Source of the DNA: JAGQUL01 sp039811765
Lineage (GTDB): Bacteria; Actinomycetota; Thermoleophilia; Gaiellales; SKUG01
Assembly: GCA_039811765.1 (NCBI GenBank)
Contig: JBDHZF010000016.1
Location: 1-29,918 of the forward strand
Length of the DNA stretch: 29,918 nt
Direction: 5' to 3'
Positions 1 through 8,308 of this stretch are shown piece after piece. The position numbers and the translations under genes were made by a program. The notes beneath the pieces were generated by a model that saw only the letters and a list, made by a program, of their open reading frames with translations, made no database searches and was not told the origin of the DNA. The number at the start of each line of letters is the position of its first letter. Position 1 is the first letter of the stretch.

Positions 1-789
1 GACGACATCGCGGACCTGTACACGGAGAGCTGGAAGCTCGGGATCAAGGCCGTGGCGATCTACCGCGACGGCTCGAAGACCGCGCAGCCGCTGGCGACCA
101 AGGCGGAGAAGGCGGACGAGGCTCCGGTGGAGACGCTCACGCAGCCGGTTCGCCGGCGCCTGCCGCTCGAGCGCCAGGGCATCGGCCGCAAGTTCCAGGT
201 GGGCGAGTACGGTGGCTACATCCACGTGGGGCTGTTCGACGACGGCACGCCGGGTGACGTGTTCGTCGACATCGCGAAGGAAGGCACCACGCTCGCCGGC
301 CTGATGAACTCGCTGATGATCAGCGTGTCGCTGGGCCTGCAGTACGGCGTGCCGCTCGAGGTGTACGTGCAGCGCTTCTCGCACATGCGCTTCGAGCCGA
401 GCGGCTTCACCAACGATCCGGACATCCGCAACGCCAAGTCGATCGTCGACTACATCTTCCGGTGGATGGGGAAGAAATTCCTCACCGTCGACCAGCAGAT
501 GGAGCTCGGCATCCTCACGCCGGAAGTGCGAGCGCGCATCGCGGCGGGCTACGACGCGGCATCGGCGTCGGCGGTGCCGTCCACGCCCATCGTGCAACCG
601 ACGGCGCAGGCGCCCGCGGCGTCCGAGCCGGCGGCCGAGCACACCCATGCCGGGCCGAGCGCGGGCCAGTCGTCGCTGTTCAACGCCTACGGCGACGCGC
701 AGGAATGCGCGCGCTGCGGCGGTCGGATGATCCGCACCGGCGCGTGCTACACCTGCACCGACTGCGGCAACAACACCGGCTGCGGCTGA
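1..789 (+). CDS. nrdJ: Vitamin B12-dependent (class II) ribonucleotide reductase, C-terminal part
   Basis: Partial gene: the reading frame is open from base 1, so the start lies upstream; 262 residues are visible. Class II ribonucleotide reductase makes deoxyribonucleotides in the cytoplasm using adenosylcobalamin and needs no oxygen. The visible part begins with the conserved stretch around AVAIYRDGSK, has a G-R-K-F-Q-V-G-E-Y-G-G-Y domain with repeated Gly, then an Ala/Pro-rich linker (about residues 180-225). It ends in a Cys-rich tail, CARCGG...CYTC..CG...GCG, as in long NrdJ enzymes, where such tails bind zinc and carry redox-active cysteines. It is followed by a strong hairpin terminator, so it appears to end its transcription unit. 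The family call is confident; the catalytic core itself is outside the window. Confidence 0.93.
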   Translation, partial: DDIADLYTESWKLGIKAVAIYRDGSKTAQPLATKAEKADEAPVETLTQPVRRRLPLERQGIGRKFQVGEYGGYIHVGLFDDGTPGDVFVDIAKEGTTLAGLMNSLMISVSLGLQYGVPLEVYVQRFSHMRFEPSGFTNDPDIRNAKSIVDYIFRWMGKKFLTVDQQMELGILTPEVRARIAAGYDAASASAVPSTPIVQPTAQAPAASEPAAEHTHAGPSAGQSSLFNAYGDAQECARCGGRMIRTGACYTCTDCGNNTGCG

Positions 790-816
790 GCGGCCCAGCT
801 GCTTCGTCGAACCTCA

Positions 817-864
817 CGAAGCCCGGAGACGACGTGCCTCGAGTACTGTCGTCTCCGGGCTTCG
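817..864 (+). terminator. Rho-independent-like terminator of nrdJ
   Basis: A perfect 17-bp inverted repeat (817-833 and 848-864) encloses a 14-nt loop, 27 bases after the nrdJ stop. It is followed by a weakly T-rich run (CTCGTTCTCCTT), as expected for GC-rich genomes where long U-tracts are rare. Confidence 0.8.
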
Positions 865-968
865 CTCGTTCTCCTTGCATCTGAACCGCTCAGCCGCAGC
901 CGCAGCCATGGGTGGCGCGTGGCGTCCCGAGCACGTATCTCAGCCGCAGCGGCCGAGATCTCGTCTTG

Positions 969-1005
969 TGCCGGTAGATCCGTGTTGAACACGGGTTTAC
1001 CGGCA
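969..1005. other. Palindromic hairpin upstream of the PGPGW protein
   Basis: Two 18-nt arms (969-986 and 988-1005) pair across one central base, with only two G-T wobbles. The core CCGTGTT-G-AACACGG is a perfect 15-base palindrome. It lies 78 bases before the GTG at 1084. It could be a dimeric-regulator site, a 5'-leader hairpin or a second terminator after nrdJ; the sequence does not decide. Confidence 0.5.
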
Positions 1006-1083
1006 GAAGTGGGGTGGGCGTGGCCTCTGCACGCGGTCGTGCGAATGCGAACGCGAACGCGCCATCCGGGTAACGTGCCCTGC

Positions 1084-1530
1084 GTGACGATTCGACAGTG
1101 GATACGCAAAGAGCTACAGGCCGTGCGCGACAGCGAGATTGGTCGACGCTTCGAGGAGGCGCACGAGCGGCATCGCATCGACAACCACATCGTGCGGATG
1201 ACATTGATCGCGCTCGGGTGTGTGGTGATGGTGCTCGCCGCGGTCACGTTCTGGGTTCCTGGTCCGAATTTCGTCGTCGTCTTGATCGCGCTCGTGCTGG
1301 TGTCCAGCCAGTGGCGGCGCGTGGCGCAGCTGCTCGATCGCGGCGAGCATGCAGCGCGGCGTTGGCACGAGCGATCATGGGTGCCGCGCCCGCGCTGGCA
1401 AAAACGCGTCGTCTACTTCCTCATGTGGCTCGCCGGCGCGCTCGTGGGGCTCGGAATGGCGTACTTGTCCTGGCGGCAGGGAGTGCTCCCGCTCCCCGAT
1501 TGGCTGGAGCAGCACTTGCCGGGCAGCTGA
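1084..1530 (+). CDS. PGPGW/TIGR02611-type small integral membrane protein
   Basis: A 148-residue membrane protein of unknown function. An N-terminal charged helix (RQWIRKELQAVRDSEIGRRF) is followed by a hydrophobic segment at about 38-75. This holds the family signature WVPGPNFVVVLIALVLVSSQW, in which the PGP turn splits two membrane-embedded halves. A second hydrophobic segment follows at about 105-128, then a short tail. Actinobacterial proteins with this Pro-Gly-Pro pattern are annotated as TIGR02611 or putative transmembrane PGPGW proteins. The GTG at 1084 is chosen because it puts the conserved charged helix at the N terminus. The frame is open further upstream to 919, but that part crosses the hairpin at 969-1005 and looks like low-complexity noise. 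It lies 82 bases before the sugar transferase and may be co-transcribed with it. Confidence 0.72.
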   Translation: MTIRQWIRKELQAVRDSEIGRRFEEAHERHRIDNHIVRMTLIALGCVVMVLAAVTFWVPGPNFVVVLIALVLVSSQWRRVAQLLDRGEHAARRWHERSWVPRPRWQKRVVYFLMWLAGALVGLGMAYLSWRQGVLPLPDWLEQHLPGS

Positions 1531-1612
1531 AAACGCCAGGCAATTTGCGCTGCGTCCAGCCTGCTATGGGCCGCGTCAAGGCCGCCGATCCACGCGCCGA
1601 TGCGCGTCCTGC

Positions 1613-3133
1613 GTGAAACCAGCCGTCCGATCCGAAGATGCTCCGCCCCCTGGCGAGCGCCACGTCGCGCTCGACCAGGACGTGCGCGCGCGCCTTCGCT
1701 TGGCACCACCCGAGGCGATCGAGGTCGCCATCAACGCGCGCATCGCGCGCTGGTCGCGCGGGCTGCACGCGCTGATCACGTTTGCGGTGGCCGCGATCGT
1801 CTTGTTGCCCTCCGCACCCGGCACCGGCTCGCTCGCGCACCGCATGTTCGCCGCGTTCGCCGCGAGCGCCGTGTTCTTGCTCGCCTTCCGCCTCGAACGG
1901 CGCAACATCGCCTTCGCTCGACTCAGCGGCTTCGCGCGCAGCATCTACCAAGCCCGCGCCGCCGCCCTCGGCGCGCTCGTGCTCGGCGCCGCCACCTATT
2001 TCATGCCGCTGCTCGACATCGCGCCTCGCCAAGTCGCCATCACCGCTGTCGCCATGTTCGTTGCCGGAGGGCTCTGGGGGGCCGTCACCCGGCGCCTGCT
2101 CGGCGGTCGCGCAATCCACCGCGTGCTGCTCGTGGGCGACGGCGAGCGCGTCGGTCGGTTCCTTGCCGATTTCGAACGCGATCCGCACCCCGACTACGAA
2201 CTCGTCGGCCTGCTCACCGACACAGGTCGTGGCCTTCCAGAAGACGTCGCCGGCGATACCACGCTCGACGAGATCATCGCGATGTTCGACGAGACCACCA
2301 AAGCAGGCGTGGACGCGCGCGTGCTCGGCACGCTCGACGATCTCGAAACCGTGCTCGCGTCCGAAGCCGTCGACACCGTCGTCGTCAGCGTGCGCCGCAA
2401 CCGTCTCGAGCTGTTCAGCCGCCTCTCCGGATGGGGTGGGGACGTGAGCGTGCAGGAATTGCCCGCCTTCAGCGAGCACGTGTTCGGTCGAGTCCCCGTC
2501 GACGTGATCAATGCAGCGTGGTTCATGCACCTCATCCACCCGTTCTACCGGCCCTATTCGCGCGTGGCGAAGCGCATCGGCGATCTCGTCGCCGCCAGCT
2601 TCATCGGCCTGATCGCTCTGCCGCTGATCCCGCTCACGTGGGCGTGGATCAAGGTGATGAGCCCCGAGGCTCCCGCGTTCTTTCGTCAAGTGCGCGTGGG
2701 TGAAGGCGGGCGCGAGTTCACGCTCGTGAAATTCCGCACCATGCGCCCGGGCGGGGACGGCAGCTGGACGCTCGACAACGATCCGCGCATCTTCCGCGGC
2801 GGCATCTTCCTGCGCAAGACGCGCATCGACGAGCTGCCGAACCTGTGGAACATCCTGCGCGGACACATGAGCTTCGTGGGACCGCGACCCGAGCAGCCGC
2901 GCTACGTGGCCGAGCTCGAGCAGGACGTGCCGTACTACCAGCGCCGCCACATGGTGAAGCCCGGGCTCACCGGATGGGCGCAGGTGCGCCTCGGCTACAC
3001 CGACAGCGTGGACGGTGCCGCGAGCAAGCTCGGATACGAGCTGTACTACCTCAAGCACCAGTCCGTGTTCCTCGATTTCGTGATCTTCCTCGAGACGATT
3101 CGTGTCGTGTTGATGCGCTTCGGATCACGGTGA
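1613..3133 (+). CDS. Polyprenyl-phosphate sugar-1-phosphate transferase (exopolysaccharide initiating enzyme)
   Basis: An initiating glycosyl-phosphotransferase of the WbaP/WcaJ type: it moves a sugar-1-phosphate from a nucleotide sugar to undecaprenyl phosphate at the cytoplasmic membrane, the first step of a surface polysaccharide. With the GTG at 1613 it is 506 residues. Four hydrophobic segments come first (about residues 45-165), then a Rossmann-like region starting VLLVGDGERVGRFL, then a fifth membrane helix. The C-terminal bacterial sugar transferase domain (about 310-500) carries KFRTMR, DPRIFRGG, RKTRIDELPNLWNIL and SFVGPRPE followed by KPGLTGWAQV, all hallmark motifs. The start is uncertain: GTG 1682 also fits, and neither has a convincing ribosome site. 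The polymerase and epimerase at 4450-7418 fit the same surface-glycan pathway. Confidence 0.9.
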   Translation: MKPAVRSEDAPPPGERHVALDQDVRARLRLAPPEAIEVAINARIARWSRGLHALITFAVAAIVLLPSAPGTGSLAHRMFAAFAASAVFLLAFRLERRNIAFARLSGFARSIYQARAAALGALVLGAATYFMPLLDIAPRQVAITAVAMFVAGGLWGAVTRRLLGGRAIHRVLLVGDGERVGRFLADFERDPHPDYELVGLLTDTGRGLPEDVAGDTTLDEIIAMFDETTKAGVDARVLGTLDDLETVLASEAVDTVVVSVRRNRLELFSRLSGWGGDVSVQELPAFSEHVFGRVPVDVINAAWFMHLIHPFYRPYSRVAKRIGDLVAASFIGLIALPLIPLTWAWIKVMSPEAPAFFRQVRVGEGGREFTLVKFRTMRPGGDGSWTLDNDPRIFRGGIFLRKTRIDELPNLWNILRGHMSFVGPRPEQPRYVAELEQDVPYYQRRHMVKPGLTGWAQVRLGYTDSVDGAASKLGYELYYLKHQSVFLDFVIFLETIRVVLMRFGSR

Positions 3134-3192
3134 AGCATGTTCCGCGTTTCAAGGCGCGATAGGCGCGCGCGAGTTGCGGGTAAGGGCCAGCG

Positions 3193-4443
3193 GTGACCAC
3201 CGACGAACACGTATTCGGAACCAGCGACCTCACGCCCGAACTGGTGCGCGGGGCGAAATTCGACGAGCGCGACGGGCGCGTCGACGCGACGGAGGTGCGC
3301 AACTTCCTCGATCGCGTGGCGAGCTCCCTCGAGGTGTTCCTCGCGGCGGACGCGCGAACCGCGCTGCAGGCGGAGTTCGCGCGCAACGCGGAGATCGCCA
3401 AGCAGGTGCTCGACGCGGGTCAAAGCGCCGCCGAGCAACTACGCCGACAGGCAGCGGAGGAAGCCAAGCGCATCCTCGACGAGGCGCGCGACGCAACGCT
3501 CGGGCTGCGCGAGACGGTGGACGACGAGATCGAGCAGGCGCGCGAGCAGGTCGACGCGCTGCGCGGCACCTTCATCCAAGAGCTGCGCGATCTGTACGAC
3601 CGAATCGGCGCGTCGCTCTATCGGTTCGAGAAGGCCGTGGACGAATCCAACCCGTCGCCGATTCGCGAGCCGCGCAAGAGCGTGGGCGAGCAGTTCACCG
3701 AGCTGTCGGCGTCGGTGCCGGGTCCGGTCGCGTCGCCGCCGCTGACGCCTGCACCGGTTCCCGTGCCAGTGCCAACGCCGGTCCCAGCGTCCGCGCCGAC
3801 GCCGCCGCCCGCCGCGCCACCCGTGCCGATGCCCGACGACCTGAAACTGCCGGACGGCGCGAAGCCGCCCGCGTGGCAGCAATTGCCCGCCGAGGCGTAC
3901 GGAGAAGCTCCCGCGCCCGCGCCCGCGCCGGAACCCGCGCCTGAGCAGGAACCAGCGAGCGTGACGCTCGAGGATCCGTTCGCCGTGGAGGAAGACGAGC
4001 CGCTCGCACCCGGCGAGCCGCTCGTGGACCTGCGCGAGATGTCGGGCGGTGTCACGCTCGATCCGGCGGAGGAACCGGACGCGATCGATTCGGGCGGCTC
4101 ATGGCTGGATCTGCCCAGCGACGGCGACGCGGACGAAGCATCCGCCAGCGCTCCCGATCTCGAGCACGACGATGCGCTCGCAGAGGCGTTGATCTCGAGC
4201 GCGCCGCCTGCATCCCAGACGATCGCCGCTCCGGTGCTCGGCGAGGAGCCGCCGCCGGTTCCGTCACTGTCGGGCACGCCCGCGCACGTGGATGCATCCG
4301 CCGACTCGCTCGTGATCCGCACGACGATCCTCGAGCTGAGCGCCGCAGGGCATTCGCGCGAGGAGATCGCTGGGTATCTCGCCGATCAGCTGCACTTGCG
4401 CGAGCCGAACGCGATCATCGACGCCACGCTCGGACACGTCTGA
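3193..4443 (+). CDS. DivIVA-like coiled-coil protein with proline/alanine-rich linker
   Basis: 416 residues. The N-terminal stretch LTPELV..AKFDERDGRVDATEVRNFLDRV matches the DivIVA-type pattern (LTP...I....F.....GYD..EVD.FLD.V). A long heptad-rich coiled coil follows to about residue 155 (many Ala, Glu, Arg, no Pro). Residues about 175-265 are a Pro/Ala-rich linker with Val-Pro and Ala-Pro repeats. An acidic region comes next. A predicted helical C-terminal domain (about 375-416, VIRTTILELSAAGHSREEI...) closes it. DivIVA relatives mark curved membrane at poles and septa and organise cell-wall growth; that role is inferred here. The gene sits 59 bases after the sugar transferase and converges on the polymerase with a 6-base gap. 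Its C-terminal domain is one I do not recognise. Confidence 0.7.
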   Translation: MTTDEHVFGTSDLTPELVRGAKFDERDGRVDATEVRNFLDRVASSLEVFLAADARTALQAEFARNAEIAKQVLDAGQSAAEQLRRQAAEEAKRILDEARDATLGLRETVDDEIEQAREQVDALRGTFIQELRDLYDRIGASLYRFEKAVDESNPSPIREPRKSVGEQFTELSASVPGPVASPPLTPAPVPVPVPTPVPASAPTPPPAAPPVPMPDDLKLPDGAKPPAWQQLPAEAYGEAPAPAPAPEPAPEQEPASVTLEDPFAVEEDEPLAPGEPLVDLREMSGGVTLDPAEEPDAIDSGGSWLDLPSDGDADEASASAPDLEHDDALAEALISSAPPASQTIAAPVLGEEPPPVPSLSGTPAHVDASADSLVIRTTILELSAAGHSREEIAGYLADQLHLREPNAIIDATLGHV

Positions 4444-4449
4444 GCCGGA

Positions 4450-6450
4450 TCAGGTGTCGTCGTCCGCATCTGCGAGCTGCGGGTTGAGTTCGCGCGCCCG
4501 CTGATAGGCCGCGTACCCCTCGGCCTTGGAATCCAGTCCGATCAGGCCGGACGCGCGGTACTGAATCGACCAGTTACGCGGCTCGAGCTCGACCGCGCGC
4601 CGTGCCGCGTCGGCCGCGCCGCGTTTGTCGCCCTGCTTGGCGAGCAGGTCCGCTTCCACGATCGCCGCTTCCGCCCACGTCGGGTCGAACGATTGCGCGT
4701 CGCGCGCGGCCTGCAGCGCGGCACTCGCATCGGTGCGTTGGAGCTTCGGATCGCGCGCGTCGCGCAGCTTCGCGTCGGCCATCGTGAGCGGCAGCGTCAG
4801 CGCCAACACGAACACCCCGGCGCCCGCCGCAAGCGGAATCGCCGCGGCGCGCGCGGCCGGTCGCTGCTCGCGGCTCACGCACGCAGTCAATCCACCGGCC
4901 AGCGCGATCATCGGCAGCGACACGCCGGGCAGCTGCCACAGCCAATCGATCGACGCGTGCGTTGCCCAGTACGCGAGCGCGGCGATCGTGCCAGCGAACG
5001 TCGCGTCGCGGGTCGGCCCGCTGCGCACGAACCGTCGTGCCGCGATCACCACGCATGCGAGCACGGTCGTGCCGAGCGCCAAGCCAACGATCCCCAGCTC
5101 CGCGAGCAGCTGCAGAGGCAGCGAGTGCACCACCTTCGGCTCCTCGCGCGTGGTGCGCTCGCGCACGTACTCGCCACGGAAATTGCCCGCTCCCAGTCCC
5201 AGCAGCGGTCGTTCGCGGGCGCTGCGAAGCGCCACGCGGTAGTAGTCGCAGCGACCTGTCCCGGAGTTCGCGAAGTAGGACGACGAGCTGCCCGGATCGT
5301 TGGTGGTGTCGGGCGGATCAAGGCACCCGGACCACTGCGCGCGCGTCCAGCCGATCGGTGAACCTTCTCCCATGCCACCAATCGCCAGGAGCGTCGCAGC
5401 CAACGCGACCGCCAGCACAGTCAACGGCAGCGCGAGCGAGCGTCCCAATCGCTCCACGACCGTTCCGATTTCCTGTTCGATGCGTCGACCGATGGGGACG
5501 AGCGCCGCGCCAATCGCGCCGCACGCCACGGCGACGACGAAAACGACGCGCGCGGCATGACGCGCCGCATCCTCCGCGGCCGCCAGCAGCGCCGTCTCGT
5601 CCGCGCCCTCGGTGAACGGCGCCTGTCGCAACTCGAACATTGCTTGGAACGGGTGCGCAAGCGTGCCATGAATCGCCGCCATCGCGACAGCGATAACGAC
5701 CGCTCGCGCGAGCCACGCCGACCGCGCCGGCGTGGCAACGAGCGCGACCACTACACCAACGGCAAGCGCGGGGATCGTGCCGCGACTTTGCGCGAGCATC
5801 GCGGCGCCCACGCACGCAGTCGCGCCCGCCATTGAGACGCCGCTCGCCGCCAGATCGCTGGACTGGCGCGCGCGCGCGAATCGTTGTTGGGCAGCACAGC
5901 TCGTGCCGAGCAACAAGAACGCGCCGAGCAGCGACAAGCCAGCAAGTCCGGGCGCATAGCTGATCGGCCAATCGAGCCGTCCTGCGACGAACGCTTTGAG
6001 CGGCGTTTCGCTGAACGCCACTCGAGCCAAGGCCGTCGCGGCCACCAGCGCGAACCCTGCTCCTGCCAGCGATGCATATCGAGCGTATGCGCGAGCGTTG
6101 GCGAGCAGCGACGTGCCCAGCACGAACATCGCGGCGTACCCAGCCGCACGCAGCGCCTCAACCCACGCGTCGTGCCGTGACACGTCCACCCACGTGATCG
6201 ACAGCGTCGTCCACGCCACGAGCGCGAGCATCGCGGCAGTCGCGACTCCGGCGACGCTTCGCAGCGCGCTGAGCTTGCCGCGCGCCGCCAGCACGCACGC
6301 CCATGCGGCGAGCACGAGCACCTCCCAGCCAAGGTGCCGGGGGTGATAGCCGCCGAAGCGCATCGCGAGGCCCACCGGGATCACGGCGAGCACCAGCTGC
6401 GGCATCGCTGCGCGGAGCCAGCGCAGCGGATCGGCGGCGGTGCCGGTCAC
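4450..6450 (-). CDS. O-antigen ligase/Wzy-type polysaccharide polymerase with C-terminal TPR region
   Basis: A 666-residue polytopic membrane protein with about a dozen hydrophobic segments. The large extracytoplasmic loop holds the Wzy_C-type motif: RVALRSARERPLLGLGAGNF, then VHSLPLQLLAELGIVGLAL, the arrangement seen in O-antigen ligases and polymerases. The last 110 residues are soluble and look like TPR repeats (ALQAARDAQSFDPTWAEA, then AADAARRAVELEPRNWSIQY, then GYAAYQRARELNPQLAD), known in a subset of this family. It likely joins lipid-linked repeat units at the outer face of the membrane. The GTG start at 6450 overlaps the epimerase stop by four bases (GTGA), which indicates translational coupling and fixes the start. 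The gene ends convergently 6 bases from the DivIVA-like gene. Confidence 0.85.
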   Translation of the reverse strand: MTGTAADPLRWLRAAMPQLVLAVIPVGLAMRFGGYHPRHLGWEVLVLAAWACVLAARGKLSALRSVAGVATAAMLALVAWTTLSITWVDVSRHDAWVEALRAAGYAAMFVLGTSLLANARAYARYASLAGAGFALVAATALARVAFSETPLKAFVAGRLDWPISYAPGLAGLSLLGAFLLLGTSCAAQQRFARARQSSDLAASGVSMAGATACVGAAMLAQSRGTIPALAVGVVVALVATPARSAWLARAVVIAVAMAAIHGTLAHPFQAMFELRQAPFTEGADETALLAAAEDAARHAARVVFVVAVACGAIGAALVPIGRRIEQEIGTVVERLGRSLALPLTVLAVALAATLLAIGGMGEGSPIGWTRAQWSGCLDPPDTTNDPGSSSSYFANSGTGRCDYYRVALRSARERPLLGLGAGNFRGEYVRERTTREEPKVVHSLPLQLLAELGIVGLALGTTVLACVVIAARRFVRSGPTRDATFAGTIAALAYWATHASIDWLWQLPGVSLPMIALAGGLTACVSREQRPAARAAAIPLAAGAGVFVLALTLPLTMADAKLRDARDPKLQRTDASAALQAARDAQSFDPTWAEAAIVEADLLAKQGDKRGAADAARRAVELEPRNWSIQYRASGLIGLDSKAEGYAAYQRARELNPQLADADDDT

Positions 6451-7418
6451 GCTTCGACCCGGCCCCCGAGCGCCTCGAACGTGGCGAGCAGGCCCTGCTG
6501 GAGCGGCGTGTCGAACGCCACGCCGAGCCGTTCGGTCGCGCGACTCGCGTCCAGCACGCTGTTGAGCAGCTCGCCGGCGCGCGCGTCGGCGTGCTCGCAG
6601 CCGAGCTCGGATCCGGTGGCATGCGCCATCGCGTCCCACAACGCCACCACGCTCGTGGCAACGCCCGTGCCCACGTTGTAGATCGGCACTGCAAGGCCTC
6701 CGTCGCGCAGATCCGCGTCGCTCCCGTTCGCTGCCGCGTCGGCCGCCGCGATCGTGGCGGCAACCACGTCGCCCACGTACACGTAGTCGCGCGTCTGCTC
6801 GCCCGTGCCGAAGATCCGACCTGGGATGCCGTCGCGGATTCGGCCCGCGAAGATCGCCACCACGCCCGCCTCGCCGTGCGGATCCTGACGCGGTCCGTAC
6901 ACGTTGGCGTAGCGCACGATCGCGTGCTTGCCGCCGTCCAAGCGAGAATCCTGGGCGATGTACACCTCGCTCGCAAGCTTCGCTGCGCCGTACGGGCTCG
7001 CCGGCAGCGCGGCGTGATGCTCGTCGGCGGGGTCGATCACTTCGCCATAGATCGCGCCACCGGTGGACGCGAACGTCACGCGCGCGCCATGCAATCGTGC
7101 CGCGGCGAGCACCGCCACCGTGCCGAGCACGTTCACCGTGGCGTCGAACTCAGGGCGCTCCACGCTCACGCGCACGTCCGCCTGAGCGGCGAGGTGATAC
7201 CAGCGATCGATGGGTCCGATGCGCATCGCGAAATCGGTGATCGCGGCGAAATGGCTCACGTCCAGCCCGTGGAACGTCGCCGCTTCGGGAACCTGTTCGC
7301 GTTTGCCGGTGGCGAGGTTGTCGACGACATGCACCTCGTCCCCACGTGCGACCAGCGCATCGGCGAGATGCGATCCGATGAATCCTGCTCCGCCGGTGAC
7401 GACGACTCGCTCGCCCAT
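6447..7418 (-). CDS. NAD-dependent sugar epimerase/dehydratase (UDP-glucose 4-epimerase-like)
   Basis: A 323-residue extended short-chain dehydrogenase. The N terminus carries the nucleotide-binding motif TGGAGFIGSH, followed by VVDNLATG, typical of UDP-glucose 4-epimerase relatives. The catalytic Tyr-Lys pair is in SPYGAAKLASE, with the preceding Ser/Thr in FASTGGAIYG. NVYGPRQDPHGEAGV and the later GTGEQTRDYVYVGDV are hallmark substrate-domain motifs. It probably supplies a nucleotide sugar for the neighbouring polymerase and sugar transferase; the exact sugar cannot be told. The ATG at 7418 is supported by a good ribosome site (GAGGAAAGG) and by its position just before the glycine-rich loop. 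Its stop overlaps the polymerase start. It is divergent from the LPFTG surface protein gene. Confidence 0.9.
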   Translation of the reverse strand: MGERVVVTGGAGFIGSHLADALVARGDEVHVVDNLATGKREQVPEAATFHGLDVSHFAAITDFAMRIGPIDRWYHLAAQADVRVSVERPEFDATVNVLGTVAVLAAARLHGARVTFASTGGAIYGEVIDPADEHHAALPASPYGAAKLASEVYIAQDSRLDGGKHAIVRYANVYGPRQDPHGEAGVVAIFAGRIRDGIPGRIFGTGEQTRDYVYVGDVVAATIAAADAAANGSDADLRDGGLAVPIYNVGTGVATSVVALWDAMAHATGSELGCEHADARAGELLNSVLDASRATERLGVAFDTPLQQGLLATFEALGGRVEA

Positions 7419-7509
7419 GTGGGCCCTTTCCTCGCGGCTGTGCCGTTTCCTGAGCGGTCCGCTCGTCGCGACACTACCCGCAACCGCCCAATTCCTCGCC
7501 CGCCCCAGC

Positions 7510-7558
7510 AACTCGTCGCCACTTTCGCCGACCTGTTGGGCGAAAGCGGCGACGAGTT
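7510..7558. other. 20-bp near-perfect hairpin in a divergent intergenic region
   Basis: The arms 7510-7529 and 7539-7558 are complementary over 20 bp with a single A-C mismatch and a 9-base loop. It lies about 92 bases upstream of the epimerase start and about 96 bases upstream of the TTGACA element of the surface-protein promoter. It is therefore between two divergent genes, not after a gene. Confidence 0.6.
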
Positions 7559-7653
7559 CTTCGCGAATTGCGTGTTTGCAGGGACAATGCGTGGTTGGTT
7601 CCGTGGTTTGGCCCGATTGCTCAAGCCAAGCGCGGTTTTGCACGAAATCGTGC

Positions 7654-7681
7654 TTGACACATCTCGAATCCGTCGTACCTT
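7654..7681 (+). promoter_or_regulatory. Sigma70-like promoter of the LPFTG surface protein
   Basis: A consensus -35 box TTGACA (7654-7659) is followed after 16 bases by TACCTT (7676-7681), which fits the actinobacterial TANNNT -10 pattern. Transcription would start near 7688, leaving a short leader containing the AGGAAGG ribosome site before the ATG at 7716. Confidence 0.6.
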
Positions 7682-7715
7682 GGACTGGAACTGCCCCCGC
7701 AGGAAGGTATCCGTC

Positions 7716-8264
7716 ATGTTCGCCCGAAGCATTCGAACCGTCGCAATCCTCGCCGTCGCAGCGGCGACTGTTGCGTTTCCCGCCGCCGCGCTCGCGGACG
7801 GAACCACCGACAGCTTGAGCGCGGTCGATTCGATCGCATCGGACGTGTCGGTGGACGGCACGACCGACAGCTCGTCCTCCGACGTCTCGTCGGAGGCCAG
7901 CGACAGCGCCACCACCGACACCTATGGCGGCACCACCGAATCCGTTCCGCCCGTCACCGACGAGTGCGCGAGCGGCGGGGTGTCCGATTCGGACGGCAAC
8001 CCGTGCGAGGAGACAACGACCACCACGGAGACCCCCACCGACACCGATGGCGGTGGCGGCGTGGAAGAGGCCGAGGAGACTCCCGCGGTGAGCGAGCCCG
8101 TCGCGGGTGGCGGCACGCCCACCACCGAGGAAGTCAGCGGTGGCGGCGGCCCCGAGCTTCCGTTCACCGGCCTTCCGCTCTGGTACGCGATCTACGGCGG
8201 CATCGCGCTGATGGTCGCAGGCATCGCCTTCTGGATTCGCGCCCGCTTCGCTCGCGAGGGCTGA
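7716..8264 (+). CDS. Small sortase-type (LPFTG) cell-surface protein
   Basis: 182 residues. A signal peptide (FARSIRTVAILAVAAATVAF with cleavage near ALA-DG) leads into a low-complexity mature part rich in Ser, Thr, Asp, Glu and Gly (TDSSSSDVSSEASDSATTD, a TTTTTETPT run, then GGGG runs). The C terminus is a classical sortase signal: LPFTG, then a hydrophobic helix (WYAIYGGIALMVAGIAFWI) and a positive tail RARFAREG. The protein is likely cleaved at Thr-Gly and linked to the cell wall, or simply membrane-anchored if no sortase exists. There is a Cys pair (DECASGG...NPCEE). The ATG at 7716 has a good AGGAAGG ribosome site and lies 35 bases after the -10 box. The frame is open much further upstream, but that part is antisense to the epimerase and is not a gene. 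Confidence 0.85.
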   Translation: MFARSIRTVAILAVAAATVAFPAAALADGTTDSLSAVDSIASDVSVDGTTDSSSSDVSSEASDSATTDTYGGTTESVPPVTDECASGGVSDSDGNPCEETTTTTETPTDTDGGGGVEEAEETPAVSEPVAGGGTPTTEEVSGGGGPELPFTGLPLWYAIYGGIALMVAGIAFWIRARFAREG

Positions 8265-8308
8265 CTCGCGCGACTTTGCACGACCACACCACACGAACAG
8301 CGCCTTCA

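Noticed and set aside
790..1083. Possible tRNA or small RNA gene in the gap after nrdJ
   Set aside because: The gap holds hairpins but no cloverleaf with TTC-type arm or acceptor pairing that I could trace.
6303..7715. Long upstream extension of the LPFTG reading frame (would give a 653-residue protein)
   Set aside because: It runs antisense to the polymerase and epimerase, has Arg/His/Ala-rich noise composition, and the real start at 7716 has a signal peptide, ribosome site and promoter.
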